DNA of 64,000 bases from positions 1,859,543 through 1,923,542 of the forward strand of contig SCFE01000039.1 of the NCBI GenBank assembly GCA_004352715.1. Reading direction: 5' to 3'. How positions within the stretch are numbered: position 1 is the stretch's first letter; the number at the start of each line of letters is the position of its first letter. The translations under genes were made by a program, and so were the position numbers. Source of the stretch: Hofstenia miamia. Its lineage: Eukaryota > Xenacoelomorpha > Acoela. The notes under the pieces are model-generated. The model saw nothing but the letters and a program-made list of their open reading frames with translations. It was not told where the DNA came from and made no database searches. Positions 24,854-38,066 of the stretch are shown in pieces.

Positions 24854-26346
24854 AATGTAGTTTCGTTAATTTAATTTGGCAAGGAAGTGATGCAATTGTT
24901 TGAGAAAACCCTTGTGTCCTGTAATTAAGATATTTTAAGTGAAGTCTGAGCTGCCAATAATAATAATTTTTTGATTTGCTAATTAAATAGAGATCGCTTC
25001 GTAAAAAACTGCGCATTTTACTACTTAGTTTTTCATAATAGTATAGGAATAGAAACAGTTAATCTAGGGTTTTCACATTTTACTCTATGAATTATTTAAT
25101 GAAAATATAACTGAAAAAGTAAGTAGTGAAATACGCATTTCTTACGAAATGACCTATATTTTGTTAAGAAATTGAGCTTATTTCAGGAGTCTAATTACCA
25201 GTGTAGATTGAAAAATGCAACTTTGCGATTAGATCTTCGTGCATAGTAATATTTAAAAAATTTTTGTTTAGTTGATGAAAGTGATTTGAACGAAATAAAA
25301 ATTTTCCTTGGCAAATCTAAAATCTTGTGGCATTTAGAATTTCATAAATTGGCTTGTGATACTTGGGAAATGATAGACAGAGACATTCAATACAGCAAAT
25401 TTTACGAGTAAGTAGAAAAAGAAGAATTACTGTGAGCAAGGGTGGAAAAGAGTAAACTTTTTTGGGTCGGTAGAAAGGTTTTTTCGTTAAATCTGGTCAT
25501 GTTGGGTTATTCAATAATTGTGAAATTAATTCATTGATTACATGTACAGGTGTGAATTTTACCGCTACAAGGAGTGATCATATGACATGTTACATTAAAG
25601 TGTTTGTCGTATAGCAACTAATAATAAGCAAAGTGTTTAATTTCCCACTACTGGCTAACGTTACATAATTTGTTTTTGTATTTTTCTCATGTTGCCGTTC
25701 TTAAGCCGAATCTTCATTGTTAAACTTAAGAACTATTTTGCACTCCATAAAACACAACTTTTTATAGATTTCAGCCTACCACTCACATTATTTTTCATGG
25801 AAAACCGTTGGGATCTGTTTGGAGTGATTTTGAAACGTGCAAATCCTTCTATAAGTACAAGTGAGGAAGTCGGATGAAATCGGATCAAATTTAGGAGGAT
25901 GGGTTAAGTCAACATATCATTCGGGTCGAGTCGTGTTGACTACAAAAATTTGACTCGCTTCCAACCGCGACTATGATTTCATAACGTCACATGATAACTG
26001 AAAACTGATGATAATTTATGATAGCGTTGCAAGAATCATGTCACAAAGAGGTATATGATCAGGCTGCGAAGACCCTATCAATTACTGTTTCATAGTAATT
26101 GCAGTTGAATTTATGCCAAGTCTATTTTCTAACTTTTGCGATGTTCTAAATCGATTGTAGTCATTGAAACAGTTTGGGTACAAATGATTCAAAAACTATC
26201 GCACACTTTTTTAAACTAAACTTTTCTTCCATTGCTTATTGTTAAGGTGCCTATATAGGAGTGATTGCAACAAGGCGATGAATAAAATATTTTTAAAATT
26301 TCATTAAAATTTTTAATTTGGAGTGGTTCTCTAGGCCGTGGAGTAG

Positions 26347-26399
<53 letters not shown>

Positions 26400-29300
26400 T
26401 AAATCCATAAAAGTCACAATTCAGTAGTTACTCTTCCTTCTGTTTCATGCATCAGTCTACAGAGTAATTAAGAATTACTATCAATATTACAACATGCCAC
26501 TTATAAGACAAACCCAACCTGCTCAAACAGCTTTGCATGTAAAGAAAATTTTCAACATGATACAATAACCATTAACCCGTATGCAGAAATTAGTTGTATT
26601 GAAGAAGTCTTCATTTTTTAAGTAAAACTTTGTTTTTAGCTTAATTTTTAAAACAACTTTGTAGTTTAATCTCGGAGAAAAGGCATACTGACTATTCCAC
26701 AACCTGCAATTGGATAAGGTGCAAACTTGGACTCTCCTTACTACGAAGCATGATCCTCTGCATTCGTGGAGCTAGACGACACCATGCAGTTTCGAGGCTT
26801 GGAGTTGAGCATCACTTAGCTAGAGCCAGCCATTACCTGAAGTGACACCAATCAGTTTGATTTGAACTAGATTTATGGATAATGGTATTTTCCTTTCTTC
26901 AAAAAAACATATTTCTGTTATTGCAGCAAGTTTCACGTGAAAAATATACCCTATGCATGTTCAAAAATTTATTGCAAACCCTATTGTCCCATGCCATTTC
27001 AATATTAATTGGCACCGATTTGGTTGGTCACAATTGACAGTTGCATGCCAATGTTCAATATTATTAGTTTAAGTTTTCTGATAAAATAAATATGACTCAT
27101 AATTTTTATATAAAGTGAACCAATCCAACCTGACCCAATCATAATTTTAACATATGTGACCCGAAGAGACTCATTTTATTTAGCTCAAAACAGCGCATGT
27201 CGATCTGACCCATATACACTTTGTCAGGACGAAATGTGAATGTAAGCTGATATATTCCTTGCATTTCAATATGAAATGCTCTGACGAGGAGCAAAGATCC
27301 CATAAACTATTAGGTCTGCTATTGAATAGAGATCCTTATTAAGTCCAGTACATTGGTACACGTGAACATCTCAATAAAAGCGCGACAACGACAATGGATG
27401 CATCCATAACCAAATAATAAAATTCATATTCCACAAAATAAAAACATATGCATGATTATACCTAATTTTTTTCAAATTAATACTTTTCAAGGAGTTGAAA
27501 ATCTGCCCATGAATTTCAATTTTACGTTCCCAAAATTAAAAGTTCTGGAATGAAATTTTGGATGATTTCATAATGGAAACTAAAGTATTTTTTAGTGCAG
27601 GTAGGCTATGGCTAATCCAAAATTTTTAAATTAAAAAATGCATTTTAGAATATGAAACTTGATTGGTAGAATGTATATGGGTCACATTTTTGTAAGCTAT
27701 CCTGACTATCCATTCAATTTGCAAATTAGTTAATATTTATTAAAGAAACTATGTTATTAAATAACACTACAATATTTAAAATTACTAATTACGAAAGAAT
27801 TTATCAGCATTACTAACATTTAGCGGTTGGGTAAGCTCCATAGGAAATGCTTTTAATGCCCATATTTTTAAATACCATGCGCAGGTTATCAGAATAGTTC
27901 AATTTGTTGTAGATTGCTACCACAAGTTAATTTTTCAACATAAACAATTTGGAACCCTGAAAAAAAATTAGTGTATTGATGCATTGCATTTCTAAGGGTT
28001 GAAAACACAATTCCTATTTTAGGGGTTACTTATAGATTTTTTAATGACTTTTTATCAATTCTACAGTAATTGATTACAGCACAATTTACATTATTTACGC
28101 ATAAGGAGGGAAATAAATTCTCACTTTTTAATAGCGAAAAGTAATAGGTCCGAGGTGGTGACCTTTGCAAAATCCATAATTGATACTAACTAAAATTGAA
28201 TTGTCAAAGGCAACAAAGCTTTCGAAGATTTTGGCAAAAGGTTAATCATTTGATATGATGCTGTAGGTACAACATTTCAGTGGCAAGGAAGGAAAGGAAC
28301 AGTTATTCTTGTAGTTCATGGAGGCAACATTTGTCGATTTAGCATGAACGGAAAGTAATTTAATTCTTTGCAGTGCGTAAAGATATGAGATAAAGGACTT
28401 GCAATAAGCTTAGAATAATAATAAATTTCACCTAAAAGCAGTTAGTGTGAATAAATGAGGTAGAGAGAAGCATTCTGATAGAGAATCTGTGCTGACCGCA
28501 AAGCCAAACGTTTTACTGCCAACATGGATTAGCAATTCAAGGAGTTTGCATTTACAGATTTAATCTTTTAGCACTGTCAGTGATGATTCCATTTTGTAAG
28601 GATTATCAGACTGAAGAAGTTGAACTTGATCCAAAGTGCTAAGCCCATTCAGGCGGCAAAGGATGATACTTCTATGCTTCACATCGATGTCTATCAGAGC
28701 TTGTTGGTGCTGTTTGTTGAAGATGGATATTTATGAATTGGAAATTAATATTTGATATTATCGAAAGCAAAAAATTCGTTTTCTTAAGAAAATTAGTATT
28801 TTTTGGAAAAATAGTCAATCCCGTCTCAGGCAAGACAATAAACTATTCAATATTAGCAAACTGCATTTTATTTTTTCTATTCTGTAATCTGATGATTATA
28901 AGAACTTGATACAAAACGAAATATAATAGCTAAACAACAACGAATTTTGACTAGATTATAGATGTCTCAAAAAGTGAAGTGGGATCTGCATTTGTATAGC
29001 AAAACACCCTTTCAGTGATAAATAAAAATACTGACGTACAATGTTACAGAATCATACTACGATGTGTTGCTGCAACAGAAGAGACTTATGCTGGACTCAC
29101 ATTCAGTCAAACACACCCACAATATATTAGACACCACGGGACCAGCACTCACAATGCTGATTGATATAGCAAATTATTGAAACCTATCACATAACTACTG
29201 CTGGAATGTAGTTGTTCTTGTTGGTGACACTAATAAGCCTCTCTTTGAAAACCCAAAAGCGTTACAGCTGCCTCAGTCGCGGAAAGGGTTAAGATGCTAA

Positions 29301-31222
29301 CCAGCCAAAATATTAAAATCGCTACGATTGTTTGGTTGATAACTGGTATAGAGCTAACAAATCTGCAAACTTTTTTAATATATGTACGAAATCAATCACC
29401 GCAAGAGACATTTTAAAAACTGCAATTTGGACATCCATTAACACTGTCAATTACAAATTGCTTCAAATCAGTAGAAGATTCGTTACAAAGATCTGATCCA
29501 AATAGAGTAAGCTTAAATACATTATCAGATAAATATTTCACCGCTGATTAAATTCTCCATGCTTCTCGGGTGACTCACTTTTCTCATTCAGCTACTGAGC
29601 TTAAGGAAAATGATAACAAGTGTAGAAGTTTATAGTATTTCACAGTTATATTTGCTTCAACATTTTTAGCCAAGCCAAATATTTTCTGAATTGTCCACTG
29701 ATCTAAATTATAATAAATTAAATATTCCTATTAGAGGCCGTGAATGACTGCTGAGTAGCAGTGAGCCTAAATTGATAGAGCAAACCAATTTTTTAGTTAT
29801 AATTTTCCAATAGTTGCGAGTTGTTTAATTGCAAAAACTCATTTTGATAATATAACTAGAAAAACAAACTTTCATAATTATACCCAGTACTATTTTAAAA
29901 CTTTTATTGTACAATCGAAAGTTATTCTTAACTTTATTCTTCCCAAGAGAGGTCAATTTACCCCCGAGTGAATTTTTATTAATAACTTTTTTAAATCAAA
30001 TTTGAAAAGTTGGCTGAACTTTTCAGCGCATTAAATTTAGTTTTACACATTCCGTGAAAATATTAGGGTGAAAGCATTTTTTGTCAAGGAATTATGGCTA
30101 TTTTGTCAATGACGATTGACATTTATTTTAGCATAGAAATATAAAAATGACTAGACAAAAAAACAGAAAATGCTGACATCAGCATCAATAACTACAAATT
30201 AATGCGCGTTAAGTTATTACTAGAATTTATAATTTGTGTTTTGAATAGAAAAATATTAAAAATTGACCAAAAATTACCATTTTGACATAAGACACCAATG
30301 TTTTTGCAAAAAAAGCTGACGTTAGCAAAAATTTCTGGTAAAACTTTCTTTGGAATTTTTTCAAACGTTTTATCCCATATGACCTTTGCGCCAAACTCAT
30401 GACAATAGCATTCATATATAAAAAATAAACCTGGGGGTATTTTTCCCCCCCCCCCATGTGAAATCAAAGTACATAAAAAAGGTTGTGAGAATTAGAGTTA
30501 AGCAGTTGCGGTTTAGAATTGTCCAATCATTTTAAATATTTGGGTTCGTGTAAGGAATCCAATGTCTCTTCTTTGCAATCCTATGTAAAAATTTTACAAC
30601 TGTATATATTTCATTCCTTTATATTCAGTAAAGCACTTGCGTACATGACTATAAAAATTGGCTTATTTTGCAATATTTTTTATTTAATTTATTAAATCTA
30701 TTTAAAATTAAGCCTTTAAAACGTACTATAACAATTACTCAATTATCAATCATTTTTTAAATGAAAGCGGGCGAAGAATCGAAATCTTGGAGTTTGTTAA
30801 GCTTCAAATATTTATTTAGCAATTAGTGAAATATTTGCACATTTCAAAATTTTCTTTAAATTGCACCTTTTTAGCATCCAACAGATTGCAAAAATCAAGC
30901 TATACTGATAGCTTTAGGTAATTCATTAAGTAGGGTTAAAATAGTCCATGCATTTTTTTCAGAATGATATACGTGAAAATTGGAAGAATTTAGAATTTTA
31001 TTTAAGGAAATGAAACATTATCTTATCAATCTATAGCTGCAGAATAAAAAATATTATTTTGGCATTTTTAATATTTTAAATAATGTAGACTATATTTAAG
31101 GAATCGATTATTGAACAACTCCTTGATGATATCTAAATTTACACACTGAAACAATTCAAATAACATCAATCAAAATTTAAATTATCAAAATCATAAGAAA
31201 CAAACATGACCAAAATTAAAAA
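24854..31222. other. Long noncoding stretch
   Basis: No supported gene. Contains a (TTAT)n tract, GGGTCGAGT / CTGACCCAT repeat fragments near 25905-25965 and 27128-27215, and a C12 run near 30446. The part 28600-29600 is a little GC-richer and could be an old element, but no motif was recognised. A possible AATAAA for the minus-strand gene lies near 31005. Confidence 0.45.
26349..26401. repeat. (TTAT)n microsatellite
   Basis: About 13 TTAT units. Confidence 0.93.
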
Positions 31223-31539
31223 TTAGCTGATTAAAAATTCAACTACGGGCAAATTTTCACTTGTCAAAAAATTGTTGTAATCCATCGGATCAACAAGATA
31301 AAAATAGCGACCGTTTTCGCTCTTCTTTCGTCCAATAAGAGGACCCTTGTACAAAATGTGCCGGGGTAATGCATAGGGTACACTAAGAAAAAGGTCTTGA
31401 TCCTGATTTAGCACTGGGTTAGCTGAAGGCACGACTTCGCTGTTAAATAGATCACGTGATGCAAAAGAGTTATCTGATAATCCAAACGCAGCTAAGACAT
31501 CAGTAGATTTTTCTTGTTTATCATTGTTTGTTTTTGAAC
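31223..31539 (-). CDS. Terminal exon of minus-strand spliced gene, function unknown
   Basis: On the minus strand a TTTAG acceptor precedes 31539. The open frame runs 105 codons to TAA at 31223-31225. Entered in phase 1 from the exon ending at 32840, it reads on as SSKTNNDKQEKSTDVLAAFG. The C-terminal part includes SVPYALPRHILYKGPLIGRK and GRYFYLVDPMDYNNF, a compact segment rich in Tyr and Pro that looks like a folded domain. I do not recognise the family. The frame agreement with three other exons, ordinary splice sites and non-repetitive composition argue for a real host gene. The upstream half is low-complexity and charged (Ser, Asn, Lys), like a linker. Confidence 0.7.
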
Positions 31540-32839
31540 CTAAATGGATAGAAACAATTTAATAAATTGAGTAGATAGTTAACCAAACATTATAAATAAA
31601 ATAGACAAAATAATATTTGAATTTAAACCAGTAAACTTTCTAAAATAACATTGTACTATCAAATATGACTGAGTGAAATTCATTCAAGCGATTAACGCAA
31701 ACAATTTTAAATTAAATTTTAATCTTTTTGCAACCGTGTGGGACTAAGATCGAACAAAAATATTTTGGTCTTGACGACCAAACTCTACTTTAGTTCAGTT
31801 GATATAAAAACCTTTCCTAGCTTATCAACTGCCAAAAATCTTTACAGTTACCTCAGAATTTCCAATTAATCACTTTTGCCACTAATTGCCAAAACACTGA
31901 GGTAGGAAATTGGCTACAATTTTTCGAACTGAAGGTTTGTGACATACGGCTTTTATGAAAAGTTCTTTTATGTCTATATTTTTAGCTATTTTTAGCTTTT
32001 TGTTAATTGCAACTTAGTTGACACATTTTGAAATCCGATTGCTCTGCGACTGTTGACCCTTTGACTACCATCATCAACAGCTCCATTTGGAACTATTTTT
32101 GTTTGGTTAGATTTATCAATTCAGATTCACAAGTGTTTAAATGCAGACTTTTACAATAGACGCTTATTTTACTTATTGAAGTAGACCATCTTTGAAGATC
32201 GCAGCGTTTTTTACCCGCTGAAAGCTCTACAAATAATCATATTTTTAATTGTGGTAATTCATGAACTTAGACCGGTTTTAGAGGGACAAATGCAATCCAT
32301 TAAAAGGACTTAATACCTAACATTTCTTTTTACTAAAATTAGGGGTAGATAAAATTTCAGCTTCTTAAACGTTACAGCTATATATCATTTTATACCTCCC
32401 TCTAGTTAATAAATTAAAAAAACGTCCAGTGCGTTTTATGTATACACCTAATATCAAACAAAATATACATTCATACTGCAGTGTGATAATTTCACATCCA
32501 AATTATTTTTGCGAATTGTGAAGGCATATGCTAAATTTCAAAAAGCAATCAAAAAATTACATAGGAAGAGTTTGATTTTTATACCATAAAAACAATTACT
32601 CAACGTAGAATACTGCATCATTTGAATTTATAAACAATTTTTTGGGGCACTGTCAACAAAAAGTTAAGGTAGAATGTAGAGTTTTTCATATATGAAATGG
32701 TAGTTTAGAAATGAAATTCAAAAAATGGGCTTGAATTAAAAACAACACTCGATGAGCTCGAATCACTACCAAACATGTAATTACACTTTTAATTAAAAAT
32801 GGAGCAAATGTTATTACTCGGATTATGAAATAGTATTAC
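31540..32839 (-). other. Intron of the unknown minus-strand gene
   Basis: A 1.3-kb intron in phase 1 with donor A|GTAATA at 32839 and acceptor TTTAG at 31540. AT-rich; no element recognised inside. Confidence 0.6.
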
Positions 32840-32975
32840 TTGCATTTTGGCGAAGTTTGCGAACTTTAGCCTTTGGTATTATTTCAGATGAACTTGAGGC
32901 GGAATCTACGTTATCGTTTGTATTTGGTGAAGTGGAGTCAGATAGGCATCGCTTGCACGAAGCTGCTTCGACATT
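32840..32975 (-). CDS. Internal exon of the unknown minus-strand gene
   Basis: 136 nt between an AATTTTAG acceptor and a GTAATA donor. In the only frame matching both neighbours (phase 0 in, phase 1 out) it encodes NVEAASCKRCLSDSTSP, then an acidic Ser-rich stretch, then PKAKVRKLRQNA. The basic KAKVRKLR segment resembles KKVRKVRSR in the exon at 50862-51041, which may be a repeated nuclear-localisation-like motif. The exon stands out from its surroundings by GC content. Confidence 0.66.
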
Positions 32976-33935
32976 CTAAAATTAATTGAATAAGATAATC
33001 GCTGTGATGAAAATAGCGTACGTCACTTGGGGAAATCACAACGGATAATTGATATAATTTACAAGGAATAATTAACGCTATTCCTTAAGAAAGAAAATGC
33101 ATATCAGAGAAATGAACTCACTTTAGTGTAATTGTATTATCACAACTTATAATTCAATTCAATATGTAATGCACATTTTTGAAGTGGACACATTTTTTCA
33201 TATAAAAACCCAAACGACTTTTAGTTCATGTTCTCGATGGGCACACTAAAAAGTTTTTTTAGACTTACGTTCAAGATTTTTATGTGCTACACTGCAGATT
33301 TTGTTTAATACTAGGAAATGAGCGTTAAGGCTAATCGACTCCTTAGCTACATTCAATGAGAAACATTCTTATTTTTTGTTCCAAGAATAAGGGTTAACAT
33401 AATTTTGGTAAAGTAAAAAATATAACATGCCTGTTTAAAAATCAAATCCCAATGATATCATTAAGCTAATACCCAAGATTTAACATGCTCAAGTTGGAAA
33501 ATTTATAAAAACGAAGAATTGACATCTAATTTTAATCGAAAATATTCCTCATATAAATCAGAAGACATAGAATTAGATGATAAATTCTAAAAACAAAATA
33601 TTTTTTCGCATTCAATTTTCAATGTTTAATTGTGAACTTAATATCTTTAAAGATATTAAGTAAACAATTTATCCATTGCCAACATTTGGCTAACGTTGGC
33701 AGTGTTGGCAATGACAAGAATGACAATTTGCTAATGCCATCTATTGAGCATTGAGCGAATTTAGTATTAGATGTTTAATTCTATGTTTAACGGAATAGTA
33801 ACTGGGCAACGACTTAAACTCATTGGTTTCTTTTCTGTATTGGCAAATTAATAATCGCGGGTGCTAATTCACATGGCAATGGCAAATCTAATTTTTATGT
33901 TAACACACTTAATGTTGATACGATCTAAGTGTTAG
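32976..33935. other. Noncoding stretch with palindrome and GTTGG motifs
   Basis: Contains the palindrome at 33636-33661 and, at about 33678-33712, GCCAACATTTGGCTAACGTT-type motifs related to the cluster at 45721. Nothing else seen. Confidence 0.5.
33636..33661. repeat. 26-bp perfect palindrome
   Basis: ACTTAATATCTTT followed immediately by its exact complement AAAGATATTAAGT. No spacer. Confidence 0.9.
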
Positions 33936-33937
33936 TC

Positions 33938-34610
33938 AGGCGCGGATGCAGCTTTTTAGCGAGGGGGGGGGTTGGTATTGGCAATATATGGCCTATATGC
34001 ATACATGTATGTATTACGCATTGGTGTGTATCTATTACGCAGCGGACGTCTAATTCTCTTGTACTATATGTTTTCTTATATGTAGTGTTTTCTGTACTCT
34101 TAAATTTTCAAATTCTTTGACCATGTTCTACATCCTAGGTCATACTCAACCCATGCCCACCCCTTGATTATGTCAAGTTTCCTGGACAGGAACTAACACT
34201 ATTGATGTTTACTTTAAAAAATTGGTGAGAAAAACCATTCAGAATTTAATAAATATAAGCATTTATTTCTAATTAATCGTGTTCTATTCTATGTGCAGTT
34301 AGATCAAATCTACATTTCACAAAAAACAAATAAATGAGTCTGCCTAAGATCCAAAAAATAACACAAGTACATAGTTATATAGAGTCATAACATTTTGCCC
34401 TCCCACCCAATATTGAATTGCTTCCGGCGTCTCTGCATAATTTACATTATATAAATTAATTGGCAATATTTATATGCTACATTATTTATTAAAATTTATA
34501 ATTAATAATACCAGAATGAATTAACTCACTAGCTCGCTTAATTGATAAATGAAAGTAAAAGTATAGAAATGGAGAACTGTTGTATTTTCGATATAATCTA
34601 GACGGACTAA
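33938..34610. repeat. Dispersed repeat, copy A (truncated by gap)
   Basis: It begins CAGGCGCGGATGCAGCTTTT and continues to the N gap. About 96-97% identical to 41999-42671 with scattered substitutions and short indels. The CAGGCGCGGAT start resembles the CAGGGGCGGATA end of the hAT-type MITE at 54385, so it may be a longer member of that group; its right end is not visible. Confidence 0.7.
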
Positions 34611-35610
34611 NNNNNNNNNNNNNNNNNNNNNNNNNNNNNNNNNNNNNNNNNNNNNNNNNNNNNNNNNNNNNNNNNNNNNNNNNNNNNNNNNNNNNNNNNN
34701 NNNNNNNNNNNNNNNNNNNNNNNNNNNNNNNNNNNNNNNNNNNNNNNNNNNNNNNNNNNNNNNNNNNNNNNNNNNNNNNNNNNNNNNNNNNNNNNNNNNN
34801 NNNNNNNNNNNNNNNNNNNNNNNNNNNNNNNNNNNNNNNNNNNNNNNNNNNNNNNNNNNNNNNNNNNNNNNNNNNNNNNNNNNNNNNNNNNNNNNNNNNN
34901 NNNNNNNNNNNNNNNNNNNNNNNNNNNNNNNNNNNNNNNNNNNNNNNNNNNNNNNNNNNNNNNNNNNNNNNNNNNNNNNNNNNNNNNNNNNNNNNNNNNN
35001 NNNNNNNNNNNNNNNNNNNNNNNNNNNNNNNNNNNNNNNNNNNNNNNNNNNNNNNNNNNNNNNNNNNNNNNNNNNNNNNNNNNNNNNNNNNNNNNNNNNN
35101 NNNNNNNNNNNNNNNNNNNNNNNNNNNNNNNNNNNNNNNNNNNNNNNNNNNNNNNNNNNNNNNNNNNNNNNNNNNNNNNNNNNNNNNNNNNNNNNNNNNN
35201 NNNNNNNNNNNNNNNNNNNNNNNNNNNNNNNNNNNNNNNNNNNNNNNNNNNNNNNNNNNNNNNNNNNNNNNNNNNNNNNNNNNNNNNNNNNNNNNNNNNN
35301 NNNNNNNNNNNNNNNNNNNNNNNNNNNNNNNNNNNNNNNNNNNNNNNNNNNNNNNNNNNNNNNNNNNNNNNNNNNNNNNNNNNNNNNNNNNNNNNNNNNN
35401 NNNNNNNNNNNNNNNNNNNNNNNNNNNNNNNNNNNNNNNNNNNNNNNNNNNNNNNNNNNNNNNNNNNNNNNNNNNNNNNNNNNNNNNNNNNNNNNNNNNN
35501 NNNNNNNNNNNNNNNNNNNNNNNNNNNNNNNNNNNNNNNNNNNNNNNNNNNNNNNNNNNNNNNNNNNNNNNNNNNNNNNNNNNNNNNNNNNNNNNNNNNN
35601 NNNNNNNNNN
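34611..35610. other. Assembly gap, 1000 N
   Basis: Exactly 1000 N, so probably a fixed-size scaffold gap. The right edge is a (TA)n tract. Confidence 0.99.
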
Positions 35611-35656
35611 TATATATATATATATATATTCGTGCTGTGCGTTCTACCATGCTTTA

Positions 35657-35708
35657 GCCGGATTAACCGGGCCGGATTTCTTTTTACCTTAACCGGTTTT
35701 AACCGGAT
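35657..35708. repeat. TTAACCGG motif cluster beside gap
   Basis: Reads GATTAACCGGGCCGGA then CTTAACCGGTTTTAACCGGA: three AACCGG units plus a GCCGGA. GATTAACCGG recurs at 40421-40430 next to another 1000-N gap. Confidence 0.7.
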
Positions 35709-35805
35709 GTTTAAAAATTAGCATCATATTCAATTTAAAAAGAAAAATACAATCTATTTCTATCTTTCAAAATGAAATTGGCCTATTCCCATGTGCTGAC
35801 ATAAA

Positions 35806-35807
<2 letters not shown>

Positions 35808-35847
<40 letters not shown>
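35808..35847. repeat. (TA)n microsatellite
   Basis: About 20 TA units. Confidence 0.93.
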
Positions 35848-35848
<1 letters not shown>

Positions 35849-36294
35849 CATTTCTACTGTTAAGTGCGCTAAACATGTTTATGTCGTTCTTTTTTAATAT
35901 GTTGGTTTTCCGCATATACTGTCTGTTGTGTACAACTGATTCACTAAACTTTGTAATAAAATTTATTGTTTCGTGAGCATGGATACAAAATTTTCTTAAC
36001 ATAAAGTTCATTAAGGTCAGAATCGTCATCGTTGTAGGATGAATTTTCAAATCTGTGTATATAGAACTAAGTTAACAGTTATATATATATATTAATTAAT
36101 GTATTTTAATTCGACGAATGCATTAATATTTTCATTAAATTTTAGCTAAAACATTAATGACTAAGAAACTTGAAATTTATTAGTATTAATTTCAAAATTA
36201 ATATTCATCATCAGTCAATAAACGAGTTGATCATAGCTTACATCTGAATACAGAAATTGAGCTTTTATTGCTAAAATATAAACCGATTTTGTAA

Positions 36295-36561
36295 TTTTTA
36301 AAGCTTACCTAGAAATAAAAGTGCATTGACAATGTTGTAAATGTATAAGTCGAATATATTTGGCAAATAATATTAAAATGTATTCTTATAAATTCCTAAA
36401 AAATTTTAACCTTGTCTNNNNNNNNNNNNNNNNNNNNNTTTTTAAAGCTTACCTAGAAATAAAAGTGCATTGACAATGTTGTAAATGTATAAGTCGAATA
36501 TATTTGGCAAATAATATTAAAATGTATTCTTATAAATTCCTAAAAAATTTTAACCTTGTCT
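36295..36561. repeat. 123-bp exact duplication around a 21-N gap
   Basis: 36295-36417 and 36439-36561 appear identical, both starting TTTTTAAAGCTTACCTAG and ending AACCTTGTCT. With N between them this is most simply an overlap the assembler failed to merge. Confidence 0.85.
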
Positions 36562-36981
36562 ATGAAAAATCTATCAAATTATTAGCCTTTTCAGGTTAGC
36601 TTAGTGGAGTGTTTTTTAAAGCAAGATAATTTACATTTACAGTCATAAGCAGAAGACAACAAAAATAATATTACTTCGAAGAACATTAGAGCAAACATAG
36701 CAAAATTGCGGTATTTAATTGTTTCCATTTTACATTATGATGTGTAACTTTCAATAAATTATATTGATTTGAAAGTTTCTAAATTGCTTGATTTAAAATT
36801 CTGATTTAAAAATAATTCAAGGAAAATGCGTTGAAATTCTGTATATTTATTAAATTTCTTTTGAATTACGTTTTTAAAATAATAAATTTAATAATTAACC
36901 AATCAGTATAATTGACCAATCAAAATCGAACACTTGATTTATAATGATGTAGCCGCATATTTTATTTAAACACGTCGAAAT

Positions 36982-37944
36982 ATGTCATCCGATAGCAAAA
37001 CGAAAGACTTATCGAATCAGCCGAAAATTGGAACAGCTATCTTGCTAGGAGTTCCAATAGTATCTTTGATCATGGAAGATACCGAACGTCTCTGCTTAGC
37101 ACAAATATCCAATACACTCCTGAAGGATTACAGCTACAATGAAATACACAATCGAAGAGTAGCGCTTGGTATAACTTGTCTCCAGTGCAGTCCAATTCAA
37201 TTGGAAATGTTACGACGGGCAGGTGCAATGCCAGTGTCATCGAGAAGATGTGGAATGATTACATTGAGAGAAGCTGAAAGATTATGTCGCTCATTTCTTT
37301 TTGAAGCAACTCCTCCTGCTTTACCCGAAAACTTTACCTTCAGACTTCAACATAAATGTTCTTGGGGTTGTACAGGTGCTTTCTATCCTTCCCGCTATAA
37401 TAGCTCTCGTGCAAAATGTATAAGATGTGACGTTTGTGGTCAGTTTATTTCTCCAAACAAGTTCATTTTTCACTCCCATAGAACCGCAGGTGAAACAACA
37501 TATAATCCTCCGGATGCAGCCAATTTCAATGCATGGAGACGACACGTATTTTTGTGCAAAGAACAAGCATCAAATGAGCATATCGCACATGCTTGGGAGG
37601 ACGTAAAGGCAATGTTTAATGGTGGTACACGCAAAAGAGTTCGAGCTTCTTCTCCAATGTCATCAACACCAGAAAAGAAAGCCACAGAAATGCTAGCCGC
37701 AAAAACTGATTCCTCAGTGGTCTCCAATCAATTAATGTACCCGAATATGTGTTTTCCTGGACTCCCTGCAATAAATTCCAATTTGAAGATGATGTCTGCC
37801 TCACAACAACGACTCATGAGCCCTTTTGCAATGATGGCCTATAACCAGGATTTTATGCGATCTACTCAAATGAAGCTTTCCTTTCCTTCAATTGATATTT
37901 CTAATAGAGACAAATTCAAGCAGTGGTACATTGACAATCAAGTG
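36982..37944 (+). CDS. SKOR: SKI-family transcriptional co-repressor (SKOR/Fussel type), exon 1
   Basis: 321 codons from an ATG preceded in frame by a TAA 15 nt upstream, ending at a G|GTAAAC donor in phase 0. Residues about 20-108 form the SKI/SNO/DAC homology domain (GVPIVSL, LCLAQISNTLL, NEIHNRRVALGITC, SSRRCGMIT, EAERLC). Residues about 112-210 form the SAND-like SMAD4-binding domain with Cys126, Cys146, Cys149, Cys152, His164 and His166 as candidate zinc ligands (FIFHSHR). PDAANFNAWRRH and AWEDVKAMFNGGTRKR are hallmarks of the SKOR/Fussel branch rather than SKI, SNO or DACH. Such proteins are nuclear co-repressors acting with SMADs and homeodomain factors, mainly in neurons. Residues after 220 are Ser/Met/Pro-rich and family-variable. 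The gene lies inside the large intron of an opposite-strand gene. Confidence 0.95.
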
Positions 37945-38066
37945 GTAAACTTTTGATAAATTATGCTAAATTATAATTTTTTAACTATACAGAGCAATGT
38001 TTATTATTAAGTTAACCGATTTAATATTTTAATTATAAATTAAAGTAACAATTTCTTTCTCATTAG

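Larger units (their letters stand above)
35611..36981. other. Noncoding sequence upstream of SKOR
   Basis: Contains TTAACCGG motifs (35657-35708), (TA)n at 35808-35847 and a gap-linked 123-bp duplication. A TATTTTATTTAAA stretch about 25 nt upstream of the SKOR ATG is TATA-like but is not distinctive in this AT-rich context. Confidence 0.5.

Noticed and set aside
28600-29600. Slightly GC-richer region as a hidden gene
   Set aside because: All frames are short and no splice-consistent chain or protein motif was found.
34580-35692. Long open frames across N runs (also at 39196-40086, 40401-41519, 48243-48918, 57873-59178)
   Set aside because: They are open only because N codons have no stops; the real flanks are (TA)n translations.
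37321-37804. Minus-strand frames opposite SKOR exon 1
   Set aside because: Shadows of the strongly conserved plus-strand coding exon.
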